Source: Agriotes lineatus
Taxonomy: Eukaryota; Arthropoda; Insecta; Coleoptera; Elateridae
Length of the DNA: 64,000 bases
Assembly: GCA_940337035.1 (NCBI GenBank)
Contig: CALNHX010001932.1
Coordinates: forward strand, 1-64,000
Direction: 5' to 3'
Shown: positions 45,628 to 55,525 of the stretch, one piece after another
Position numbering within the stretch: the stretch's first letter is position 1
Layout: every line of letters begins with the position of its first letter
The notes under the pieces: model-generated
Database searches by the model: none
Told to the model about the DNA's origin: nothing
The model's input: only the letters and a program-made list of their open reading frames with translations
Program-made: the position numbers and the translations under genes

Positions 45628-46795
45628 GCCCATAACACCCGAATTACTGGTCATAGCGGCAAGCTCGGTATGTAGTAAACCTTTTTATATTGACCAAGTA
45701 GGTGTCAAAAACGCAAGTATGGCAGCCGAATTGCGCTTACAAATATTAACGGCGGCTTTGGAAAATTGTTAATAAAATTAAATATATTTTTTAAAGCGGC
45801 AAGGCTAATTTTGGTTGTAATCGATAGACAAGGTCTTTAAACCCAGACGAAAATTTTGTGCCATATTGATAAAAAGGGTATAAAGGGCCGCAATACTAGG
45901 TCAAACTGGTAATTTTTTTATTGCAAAAAAAATAGCGGAAAGCTTCAATTTTTGTTTACTACTTCATTTAAACACCAATTATCCAAAAATATAATTGCCA
46001 TACCGCTTGGATGGTTATTTATTTATTTATTTATTTCGCACTCAGCCAACAGCCGTTAGGCCAATTATAGGCGTCGCTGTGCATTTATGGGGACTTCCAA
46101 CCCCACCAACGACTGTCATGATGTTGTTATGACTGCCGGGACCACCTATTTCCGTGGCAGCCGTATAACGAGGCGCCTAGAGATGCAACAGTGGAACTCC
46201 CATCCAAGTTCTGACAAGAGAGAGCGTTGCTTAACTCTACTGATCGAACTTGAAAGCTTGTTCAAGTTACACCACCCGCGAGCTAATGTGGGTAGCCATA
46301 CTGGTACAAACATGTACGATTTTATTAGCCATGCTGCTATCACAAATTTTCGCCAAAAAATTATACATTATTGTACCAGCATGGCTACCCACATAACCAT
46401 CCAAACGGTATGGCAATTATATTTTTGGATAGTTGGTGTTTAAATGAAGTAGTAAACAAAAATTGAAGCTTGCCGCTATTATTTTTTTTGCAATGAAAAA
46501 ATTACCAGTTAGACCTAGTATTGCGGCCCTTTATACCCTTTTTATCAATATGGCACAAAATTTTCGTCTGGGTTTAAGGACCTTGTCTATCGATTACAAC
46601 AAAAATTAGCCTTCTCGCTTTAAAAAAATATATTTAATTTTATTAACAATTTTTCAAAGCCGCCGTTAATATTTGTAACCGCAATTCGGCTGGCATACTT
46701 GCGTTTTTGACACCTACTTGGTCAATATAAAAAGGTTTACTACCTACCGAGCTTGCCGCTATGACTAGTAATTCGGGTGTTATGGAGGCTTTTGC
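45618..46795. repeat. 1.18 kb fold-back element with about 390 bp arms
   Basis: AAAAGCCCATAACACCCGAA at about 45626 runs inward to ATGGTTAT at about 46017; the reverse complement occupies about 46391-46790. The arms are about 95 percent alike. Each arm carries the same inward-reading open stretch (FYIDQVGVKNAS..AELRLQILTAA..NC-stop), merely a consequence of identity. The loop holds a 5S-derived SINE and a 30 bp inner inverted repeat (ATGTGGGTAGCCATACTGG, 46287 and 46395). The left flank is a Jockey fragment and the right flank a PLE; no target duplication seen. Confidence 0.8.
46014..46276 (-). mobile_element. 5S rRNA-derived SINE, copy 2
   Basis: About 250 bp nearly identical to 35858-36122, including TTCGATCAGTAGAGTTAAGC and GTCAGAACTTGGATGGGAG on the minus strand, with its (AAAT)n tail at 46014-46037. 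It sits in the loop of the fold-back element, its tail touching the left arm end. Confidence 0.75.
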
Positions 46796-47023
46796 GGTTA
46801 CTCGAATTATTCTCCTTAGCATAGAATTTCGGCTTAGACCGCGTAGTATTTGTAGATGAACACCCAGCGTTCTCTGGCTTAATGTGCCTTGCACCTTGTG
46901 AAGTCGAGCAAAAACCCGCGCGATGGCCATGCTCTTTGGTGGCTCGTGTTGTTTGAGTATCTTGAGAACGAGGATACTTAGGCAGATTTGGCCGTTTTGC
47001 TGTTTGTGCATCCATATTCACTA

Positions 47024-47057
47024 ACGTTTTGCAAGACCTTGCAGCTTGCATCATCAG
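47024..47057 (-). ncRNA. Hammerhead-like motif of a Penelope element, core mutated
   Basis: Minus strand: helix I strand TTCACT, then CTGATGA (47057-47051), helix II GCAAG/CTTGC, then AAAAC where GAAAC is expected, CGTT, and AGTGAA pairing perfectly with TTCACT. The architecture is clearly a short-helix-III hammerhead of the PLE kind. The change of the conserved G to A in the GAAA box should abolish self-cleavage. Confidence 0.7.
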
Positions 47058-47070
47058 AGTGAAAGTCGCA

Positions 47071-47660
47071 CTAAGAACCGAAGGTCGGTGTGGAGCTATT
47101 TATAGTCATCTGTGCCAGGCGCGCGGAGTGGCGTAACGCTGGTTGGTCATCCGAGTGCAACGTAATCCGCGGGGCGTGGCCGTATGACGCACCGTGGTTG
47201 TAATGCTTTAGATCGTGTATCACAGGGGTCCACGTTTTACTAAGCTTAAAGCCATCTTCCCTGTTGATATTATTTGGATGTTTTTCTATTTCTATGGCTT
47301 CACGTATCACTCGTGGGAAGTAATGAGGTATTCTGGCAAGTACTCTGGCATGCTCAAATTCTAGAATGTGCCCATTTGTAAATGTATGCTCAGCTACTGC
47401 TGATTTTGTGATGCGTTTGTGTTTGCAATCGCCTTTGTGTTCTTGGAGTCTTAGATCAACGGAACGACCAGTCTGTCCAATGCAACTCGAGCCGCAAGAA
47501 CAAGGAATGCAATATACGCCAGCAGTTTTTAAACTTGGAATCTTGTCTTTTACCGATCTGAAGCCGTTACCCAAAGTTTCCTTGCTCGTGAACACAGTTT
47601 TGAGACTCGACTGATAAGATAGGACGTGTCCTGCAACGATGCAAAAACTGTGTTCACGAG
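47071..47660 (-). CDS. PLE GIY-YIG endonuclease domain (partial ORF)
   Basis: Encodes the C-terminal part of a Penelope-like polyprotein: KTVFTSKETLGNGFRSVKDK, GVYCIPCSCGSSCIGQTGRS (the GIY..YIG core, here GVY and CIG), DLRLQEHKGDC, AVAEHTFTNGH and REAIEIEKHPNNINREDGF with the catalytic Glu. This nuclease nicks target DNA for reverse transcription. The domain is open, but the upstream RT is missing, so the product is incomplete. The frame remains open towards 47730 across the inserted palindrome end, which is accidental. Confidence 0.82.
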
Positions 47661-48186
47661 CAAGGAAACAAATATGCATGTAAGTGTAGGTGTATAGCAT
47701 AAGTAGAAAGGGGCTAGTTATCCCCTCCACTTTTAATTGATTCGTGGCCGATTAAATTAATTGACCTAATTAAAATTGACCTAATTACATGACCTAATTA
47801 ATTTCGCGGATTGCTCTAATTAATTTTCGCGGCTTGATCTAATTAATTTTCGCGTTTTGATCTAACTAATCACATATGAAGTTTGATATTTAATTTTAAT
47901 GTGCTACTGATTAAATTACGCGGCGGCCATTTTTAATTTGCTTCCGGAATTACGCGGCGGCCATTTTCAATTTTCGCACGAATATTTGAATTTAAATTTT
48001 TTCAGATTTAAACTTCCCGGGGTGTCGGCCATCTTGGTTTTCTGCGGGCGCACATCTCGCGGTTGCTCTTTTAATTTCGATTTAGCGACCGTTTTGAATT
48101 TCAAATTGATAAATCTGTCTCTCTCTGGTACTCATGGAGCGTTATCTCTCTTGCATTCACAAGATGGATGTTTAATTTAAAAAAAT

Positions 48187-48277
48187 CTCTGGCGGACTTG
48201 GATTTAAACCCTCTACGTTCGCATCCACATTGGGCTTACATAGACCTATGCCGCTACACCACGGAGCGCTACGGGAT
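48187..48277 (-). other. tRNA-like pol III-type block in the left arm
   Basis: The minus strand has TGGTGTAGCGGC (box-A-like) and GGTTTAAATCC (box-B-like) 40-50 bases apart, preceded by GCGCTCCG and followed by T-rich sequence. Acceptor and T stems do not pair well, so it is not a functional tRNA; it may be a decayed tRNA or a tRNA-derived promoter. The right arm has the same block at 55438-55525, plus strand. Confidence 0.4.
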
Positions 48278-49639
48278 TTAAAGGGTTTGAACAGAACGCC
48301 ATTTCAGTGTTCTGACTCCATATTTTAAGCTAAATATTTCTTGAAAATTATAGTTTATAACAATGGAACTGCATCGTGTAGGGCATTAAGAGGATCATAA
48401 GATTTAAAGAAAAACTGATTCCATACGTGGTTTTGCTAGAATTAATTATTTTAGTCCCGTATATAATTACGCGTATTGTGAGTGACGCCCATGAATGGAT
48501 TATCTAGATTCCTATTGTCCTTGCCTACTATATAGCGAAACCACTGCCAAATTAGCGGAGAAAGAAGAACTTGAATAATTGTTTGAGGTTATGAAACAAA
48601 TGGAAACTTCTCTTAACTTAAAAAGCATGACATTGGTTTACTTGTAATGTTAGCTTAAATTTTGTCTGAAGTAAATTACAATATATGTGCTTGTTTAATT
48701 TTATTCTCAAAGGTCATTATAATATTCCATTTTAAACTTTGAAGTGGAACGGGTGCTATGGTCAAAGAAATTTCTAACTGTGTTCGTGTAATTATTCAAA
48801 TGCAAAATGCAATCAATTACGAACGAGCAAGTAGACTTTTAACGTTCGATTATTTTATGAAATTACAACTAGGCTTTTTATAATAGAGCTTAAATAAACG
48901 AGCTGAATTATTCAAATGCTTTATTTTTTAACCGCAGCTGTATTTTATTACATTATTTATAAAAACCGACGAAAGCTTGAAAGCTATATGAATATCGGTG
49001 CGCCTAATTTGTTTTTGTACAATTTGAAGCCTTGAAATGCAGGTTTTAACTGGATTGTTAGCACAGACAAAGGAATTTGCTATGATATCACCGAATCTGC
49101 AGAGGGGTCAGCGTGTCTGCGCTCATACTTTACGTAAAGTGGAAATTTCCTCTCGCTTCCACTCTGTGGCGCCCTTTTTGAATTTCAATTCGTAAATTAT
49201 CCATCCTTCTGACTGTTGTCAGTCGCACATTCATCTATCTCTCTTCATCGAAATATTTTTAAAATTCAAAGAGTTATACATCCCGAATAATGACAAAGCA
49301 TAATTTATAAGAAGTTTATTAATGAGTTGTTGAACCTGAAACCAATTAGATGTGGTATTTATTGTATTAGACCAACGAGACGAGTATTGAAAATGGCCAG
49401 TGACTTTTTTACAAGGGCCTCTATAAACAATCAAACAAACTTTTCTCGATTGCCTATTGGTTCAGAAATTTGATTTCACACATATGATAATTAAACACAT
49501 GTGAATAATTATTTTAATTTGCGAAATCTTCGGCGGCCATTTCCGTCTCGCTCATCGCAGCTGTTCTCTCTCGCTCCCAAGTCGAATTTAAACCCTAGTT
49601 GTCACGAGATTGTCATGTTTGGCTTTTATTTTATAAGTA

Positions 49640-50900
49640 AAGCGTCTGTGAAAAGAAAATATATATATGTTGACCACAAATGAACATAAATTTGAATAAA
49701 AAACACGCAATTTCGTTGAAAAATGTTCTGTTCCACATCATCTCACTTGAAAATTTATAAAAATCGGCATCTTGTCACATTAAATTCTGCAAAAACGACA
49801 AAAACAATATTTTTATACAACTTTTATTGAAAAAGCTTCTGCCACAAACATTTCTAGAAGCAAAAATTGGAGTAACGTAGACTCGCTGTGCATTTTATTA
49901 CAAAAGTTCTTATACTTTTGATGAAAATATATGCATGTTGACCACAAATTAACATAAATTTGAAATAAAAACACGCACTTTCGTTAAAAAAATTTCTGAT
50001 CCACATCATCTCACTTAAATTTTTACAAAAACTGACATCATGTCACATAAATTATACAGAAAATTACATTTTAATTCAACACACGATGAAAATTTAATAA
50101 AAATCAATTCTATTACACATCATCTCACATAAATTTTTACAAAAATCGACATCATGTCACATAAACTTAGCATAATTTTTAAATGTTTTACACTTTTTTA
50201 TAAAATGCATCGCTAAAAATTAAAAGAAATCGCAATTTTGTTGAAAAAATCTTCTGCCACAATCATTTCGATAAACAAAATTTCAGTTACGTAGGCTCGT
50301 TCATTTTTATTACAAAGTTCTTGTACTTTTTGATAGAAATATATGTATGTTGACAACAAATTAACATAAAATTGAATAAAAACACGCAATTTCGTTGAAA
50401 AAATCTTCTGACACAATCATTTCGATAAACAAAATTTCAGTTACGTAGGGTCGTTGTTCATTTTTATTACGAAGTTCTTGTACTTTTTGATGGAAATATA
50501 TGTATGTTGACCACAAATTAACATAAAATTGAATAAAAACACGCAATTTCGTTGAAAAAATCTTCTGACACAATCATTTCGATAAACAAAATTTCAGTTA
50601 CGTAGGCTCATTGTTCATATTTATTACGAAAATTAACTCAAAATTGAGCAAAAATCACACAATTACACATCATCTTACATACATTTTCACAAAAATTGAC
50701 ATCATGTCACATAAATTATACAAAAAATTACATTTTAATTCAACACACGGTAAAAATTTAATAAAAATCACGCAATTACACATCATCTCTCATAAATTTT
50801 TACAAAAATCGACATCATGTCACATAAATTATACAAAAAATGACATTTTAATTCAACACACGATGAAAATTTAATAAAAAAATATGCAATTACACATCAT
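49640..50900. repeat. Tandem repeats in the left arm
   Basis: Units of about 150 bp containing TTTCGATAAACAAAATTTCAG, TTACGTAGG and ATATATGTATGTTGACCACA recur at about 50220, 50395 and 50550, with degenerate copies at 49640 and 49830. A second family of about 110 bp (CACATCATCT..ATCGACATCATGTCACATAA..AATTCAACACACG) follows at 50000-50160 and 50660-50890. These repeats produce short open frames but no protein is implied. Confidence 0.85.
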
Positions 50901-51429
50901 GTCACTTAAAAAATTATTACAATTAGTTTTACAAAACGATTTATAATAACGAAAATGATGTAAAACAGTTTTAGAGTTATTTCTAAGCATAATTTTGCAA
51001 ATGTTTTACACTTTTTTATAAAATGGATCGCTCAAAATTAAATCACAATTTTTTAAATTATATCACGCCATTATGAAATCGTAGATTGATTTTTTGAAAT
51101 TTTACACTTTGTAACTGTAAAATAACTTCAAATACTAATATTTTAGCTTTAGATTTTGTAATTATTGCAGATTCGTGAAAAACAAAAGCAGAGTAGAAAT
51201 AAAAAACACAAACACTTTGTAATAAACAAATATATTGTTCATATTTCGTATAATACTTAATAATATAAAAATAAATGTACAGCTGAATGTCTTATTTTCT
51301 AAAAATCCGCTAGCAATTTACAAAATTGTAGTTTGAGGTGTACACCATTTCAAATTAAAACAGCTGTAAGTAATAAAATCAGAATTCGTTTACATGGGAT
51401 CGTAAAACAAATTTCATTGTGGCATTTTA

Positions 51430-51820
51430 AAGTTTAAGGCGCTCCCAATCCAGAATTCCATTCGTATTTGATGTTAAGGACCTCTGCCTTAGAGCTGTTT
51501 TTCTAACGGCCCTTTTTTGGTTTTTCCTGTAGTACCAGTCGGGGTTGGCTTTTTTTGCTGTTTAGGTTTAACTAGCAGTACATGAGCAACGTTAAGGCCT
51601 TTGATGTAATCAGCAAACTATAGGCGTCCGGGTGGATTAATAGTTTTTTGAGTGTCGTGATCTAAATCGACTATGTTAGACGCCGGTAAAATTTCACCCT
51701 TTATAGTAACGGCACCCTTGTGATCCCAGCTTACATCGTTTGAGGCACCCAAAATGCGTAGGAAAACTTCAGCTTTTTTTTAAGTTTTGGGAAGTGTAGA
51801 TAAAATAAGGGCATTTGATA
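51430..51820 (-). pseudogene. 3' half of the Polinton-type gene, left-arm copy
   Basis: The minus strand carries the same coding region as 52291-52830 on the other arm, including SNIVDLDHDT and NPPGRL, but no start. It reads DVSWDHKG where the right copy has a stop in place of the Trp, and it has its own stop and frameshift near 51620. It begins exactly where the palindrome begins (51820), showing that the inversion breakpoint lies inside the gene. Confidence 0.72.
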
Positions 51821-52290
51821 AACCTTTTAAACTATATGTTTTCTTTCTTAATTATGCAGAGAGTACTCGTTTCTACAGGGAGGCAGGTTGGCCGAATGGT
51901 TAAGGCGTCAGATTCAAGCTCTGGTCTCGAGAGAGAATGCGGGTTCGATTCCCGCACCTGCCATATTTTTTTATATAGTTATTGTGAAAGTCTTGATTTT
52001 AAGGCTCTACCAGAACAAAATGGTTGAGCTCCTTTTTCGACTAAAATGGACCAAGCGCAAAAGATGTTGGTTGTATCGCCGGAATTTGTCCAACGCCTTA
52101 AGTCTGGCGAGAATACGGATAAAAATATATTATCACAGCTTGATGACGAAATGCAAAAAGTTTTAAAGTCCAAATTAACTGATCACGATAAATGGGGGGC
52201 AGTACAACCAAGTGTTACAAGGATACATTTATTTCACAAACCAGGTACGGCAGCCAATCAAAATACCTATTGAAACAAGCAGTAGCAGCC
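51821..52290. other. Unique 470 bp centre of the palindrome
   Basis: The only non-duplicated part of the element, holding the tRNA-Leu gene and the first 80 or so codons of the Polinton-type ORF, both on the plus strand. Its edges are where the two arms stop matching (after GGGCATTTGATA on the left, before TATCAAATGCCC on the right). Confidence 0.85.
51882..51963 (+). tRNA. tRNA-Leu(CAA), intronless
   Basis: 82 nt class II tRNA. Acceptor GGCAGGT pairs with ACCTGCC (discriminator A). D arm GCC/GGC, anticodon stem TCAGA/TCTGG with loop TTCAAGC (anticodon CAA), variable arm TCTC/GAGA, T stem GCGGG/CCCGC with loop TTCGATT. Box A TGGCCGAATGG and box B GGTTCGATTCC match consensus, and a T7 terminator follows at 51966-51972. 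Animal tRNA-Leu(CAA) genes usually contain an intron; this one does not. No CCA is encoded. All stems pair, so it should be transcribed and functional. It lies in the centre of the palindromic element, about 80 bases upstream of the Polinton-type ORF. Confidence 0.95.
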
Positions 52291-52830
52291 TATCAAATGC
52301 CCTTATTCTATCTACACTTCCCACAACTGTTACGAAAAAAACTGAAGTTTTCCTACGCATTTTGAGTGCCTCAAAAGATGTGAGCTAGGATCACAAGGGT
52401 ACCGTTACTATAAAGGGTGAAATTTTACTGGCGTCTAACATAGTCGATTTAGTTCACGACACTCTGAGGCCTCGAAAAACTATTAATCCACCCGGACGCC
52501 TACAGTTTTCTGATACATCAAAGGCCTTAACGTTGCTCATGTGCTGCTAGCTAAACCTAAACAGCAAAAGAAGCCAACCCCGACTGGTACTACAGAAAAA
52601 ACCGAAATGGAAACTGATAACTGCAAGTCCGATTTAGAATATAAATTAAAAACACCAGCTACTCATCCAAGTCCACATCAAAAAGGTGCAGTCAGAAAAA
52701 CGTCGATTAGGAAGCACTTCCAAAAAAGGGCTGTTAGAAAAACACTTCTAAGGCAGAGGTCCTCAACATCAAATACGAATGGAATTCTGGATTGGGAGCT
52801 CCTTAAACTTTAAAATGCCACAATGAAATT
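52046..52830 (+). pseudogene. Polinton/adintovirus-type conserved protein, right-arm copy, broken
   Basis: Begins ATG 52046 (MDQAQKMLVVSPEFVQRL) with LSQLDDEMQKVL, then after a frameshift near 52245 LPTTVTKKTEVFLRIL, GTVTIKGEILLASNIVDLVH and RKTINPPGRLQF, a layout I recognise from a protein of unknown function common in animal Mavericks/adintoviruses (LD.EM..IL....LSD..K and SNIVDLVNDVLR.RK..NP.GW..F). A stop (TAG) replaces a Trp near 52388, and the basic tail continues to 52813 in another frame (MLLAKPKQQKKPTPTG). Its role is unknown; the viral family protein may be structural. At least three lesions; the identification rests on remembered family pattern, so moderate confidence. Confidence 0.68.
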
Positions 52831-53339
52831 TGTTCTACGATCCCATGTAAACAAATTCTGATTTTATTACTTACAGCTTTTTTAATTTGAAATGGTGTAC
52901 ACCTCGAACTACAGTTTTGTAAATTGCTAGCGGATTTTTAGAAAATAAGACATTTAGCTGTACATTTATTTTTATATTATTAAGTATTAGACAAAATAAG
53001 AACAATATATTTGTTTATTACAAAGTGTTTGTGTTTTTTATTTCTACTCTGCTTTTGTTTTTTACGAATCTGCAATAATTACAAAATCTAAAGCTAAAAT
53101 ATTAGTATTTGAAGTTATTTTACAGTTACAAAGTGTAAAATTTCAAAAAATCAATCTACGATTTCATAATGGCGTGATATAATTTAAAAAATTGTGATTT
53201 CTTTTAATTTTGAGCGATAAATTTTATAAAAAAGTGTAAAACATTTGCAAAATTATGCTTAGAAATAACTCTAAAACTGTTTTACATCATTTTCGTTATT
53301 ATAAATCGTTTTGTAAAACGAATTGTGATAATTTTTTAA

Positions 53340-54480
53340 GTGACATGATGTGTAATTGCATATTTGTTATTAAATTTTCATCGTGTGTTGAATTAAAATG
53401 TCATTTTTTATATAATTTATGTGACATGATGTCGATTTTTGTAAAAATGTATGTGAGATGATGTGTAATTGCGTGATTTTTATTAAATTTTCATCGTGTG
53501 TTGAATTAAAATGTCATTTTTTGTATAATTTATGTGACATGATGTCGAATTTTGTAAAAATTTAAGTGAAATGAACAATGAGCCTACGTAACTGAAATTT
53601 TGCGGCAGAAGATTTTTCAATGAAATTGCGTGTTTTTATTCAATTTTATGTTAATTTGTGGTCAACATACATATATCTCCATCAAAAAGTAAAAGAACTT
53701 CGTAATATAAATGAACAACGAGCCTACGTAACTGAAATTTTGTTTATCGAAATGATTGTGTCAGAAGATTTTTTCAACGAAATTGCGTGTTTTTATTCAA
53801 TTTTATGTTAATTTGTGGTCAACATACATATATTTCTATCAAAAAGTACAAGAACTTCGTAATAAAAATGAACGAGCCTACGTAACTGAAATTTTGTTTA
53901 TCGAAATGATTGTGGCAGAAGATTTTTTCAACGAAGTTGCGATTTCTTTTAATTTTGAGCGATGCATTTTATAGAAAAGTGTAAAACATTTAAAAATTAT
54001 GCTTAGTTTATGTGACATGATGTCGATTTTTGTAAAAATTTATGTGTGATGATGTGTAATTGCGTGATTTTTATTAAATTTTCATCGTGTGTTGAATTAA
54101 AATGTAATTTTTTGTTTAATTTATGTGAGATGACTTCAGTTTTTGTAAAAATTTAAGTGAGATGATGTGAAACAGAACATTTTTCAACGAAAGTGCGTGT
54201 TTTTATTTCAAATTTATATTAATTTGTGGTCAGCATGCATATATTTTCATCAAATGTACAAAAACTTTTGTAATAAAATGCACAGCAAGTCTACGTTACT
54301 GCAATTTTGTTTCTAGAAATGATGGTGGCAGAAGATTTTTCAATGAAAGTTGTATAAAAATATTGTTTTTGTCGTTTTTGCAGAATTTAATGTGACAAGA
54401 TGCCGATTTTTATAAATTTTCAAGTGAGTTGGTGTGGAACAGAACATTTTTCAACGAAATTGAGTGTTTTTTATTCAAAT
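53340..54480. repeat. Tandem repeats in the right arm
   Basis: Inverted counterparts of the left-arm arrays; 150 bp units at about 53590, 53715 and 53860, and the 110 bp family at 53340-53580 and 54010-54170. Copy order mirrors the left arm with small indels. Confidence 0.82.
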
Positions 54481-55437
54481 TTATGTTCATTTGTGGTCAA
54501 CATATATATATTTTCTTTTCACAGACGCTTTACTTATAAAATAAAAGACAAACATGACAATCTCGTGACAACTAGGGTTCAAATTCGACTTGGGAGCGAG
54601 AGAGAACAGCTGCGATGAGCGAGACGGAAATGGCCGCCGCTGATTTCGCGAATTAAAATAATTATTCACATGTGTTTAATTATCATATGTGTAAAATCAA
54701 ATTTCTGTACCAATAGGCAATCGAAAAAGTTTGTTTGATTGTTTATAGAGGCCCTTGTAAAAAAGTCACTGGCCATTTTTAATACTCGTCTCGTTGGTCT
54801 AATACAATAAATACCACATCTAATTGGTTTCAGGTTCAACAACTCATTAATAAACTTCTTATAAATTATGCTTTGTCATTATTCGAGATGTATAACTCTT
54901 TGAATTTTAAAAATATTTCGATGAAGAGAGACAGATGAATGTGCCACTGACAACAGTCAGAAAGATGGATAATTTACGAATTGAAATTCAAAAAGGGGCG
55001 CCACAGAGTGGAAGCGAGAGGAAATTTCCACTTTACGTAAAGTATGAGCGCAGACACGCTGACCCCTCTGCAGATTCGGTGATATCATAGCAAATTCCTT
55101 TGTCTGTGCTAACAATCAAGTTAAAGCCTGCATTTCAAGGCTTCAAATTGTACAAAAACACATTAGGCGCACCGATATTCATATAGCTTTCAAGCTTTCG
55201 TCGGTTTTTATAAATAATGTAGTAAAATACAGCTGCGGTTAAAAAATAAAGCATTTGAATAATTCAGCATTCTAGCAAAACCACGTATGGAATCAGTTTT
55301 TTTAAAATCTTATGAACCTCTTAATACCCTACACGATGCAGTTCCATTGTTATAAACTATAATTTTCAAGAAATATTTAGTTTAAAATATGGAGTCAGAA
55401 CACTGAAATGGCGTTCTGTTCAAACCCTTTAAATCCC

Positions 55438-55525
55438 GTAGCGCTCCGTGGTATAGCGGCATAGGTCTATGTAAGCCCAATGTGGATGCGAACGTAGAGG
55501 GTTTAAATCCAAGTCCGCCAGAGAT
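55438..55525 (+). other. tRNA-like pol III-type block in the right arm
   Basis: Mirror of 48187-48277, with CGTGGTATAGCGGC and GGTTTAAATCC boxes. It differs from the left copy at only one or two positions. Not a foldable tRNA. Confidence 0.4.

Larger units (their letters stand above)
46796..47695 (-). mobile_element. Penelope-like element 3' part with GIY-YIG and hammerhead
   Basis: In minus-strand order: GIY-YIG coding region (47660-47071), hammerhead-like motif (47057-47024), then a short ORF starting MDAQTAKRPNLPKYPRSQ at about 47015 that may be the beginning of the next, tandem PLE unit, cut at about 46795 by the fold-back element. A 26 bp inverted repeat (TTTCCTTGCTCGTGAACACAG at 47578 and inverted at 47647) lies at the left of the domain. 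PLE copies often sit in partial tandems, which fits. Confidence 0.75.
47702..51820. repeat. Left arm of the giant palindrome (4.1 kb)
   Basis: Contains, from the outer end: a TTAATTAG-rich terminal 170 bp, CGGCGGCCATTTT repeats (47925-47965), a tRNA-like block (48187-48277, minus), the arm-specific 460 bp insertion or right-arm deletion (48437-48897), tandem repeats (49640-50900), and the truncated gene copy (about 51430-51810, minus). Apart from these I see no coding sequence. Confidence 0.88.

Noticed and set aside
45530..45772. 80-codon ORF conserved with one on the opposite strand at 46643-47011
   Set aside because: The similarity is explained by the inverted-repeat arms; the frames run on into unrelated flanking elements.
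47071..47730. 219-codon ORF read as a single PLE protein
   Set aside because: Its N-terminal codons cross the end of the palindromic element at 47702 and are accidental; only the GIY-YIG part is real.
48187..48277. Functional tRNA gene
   Set aside because: A- and B-box-like motifs are present, but acceptor and T stems do not pair.
50213..50573. Two similar 67-70 codon ORFs on the minus strand
   Set aside because: They are tandem-repeat units of the palindromic element that happen to stay open; the matching right-arm units are likewise repeats.
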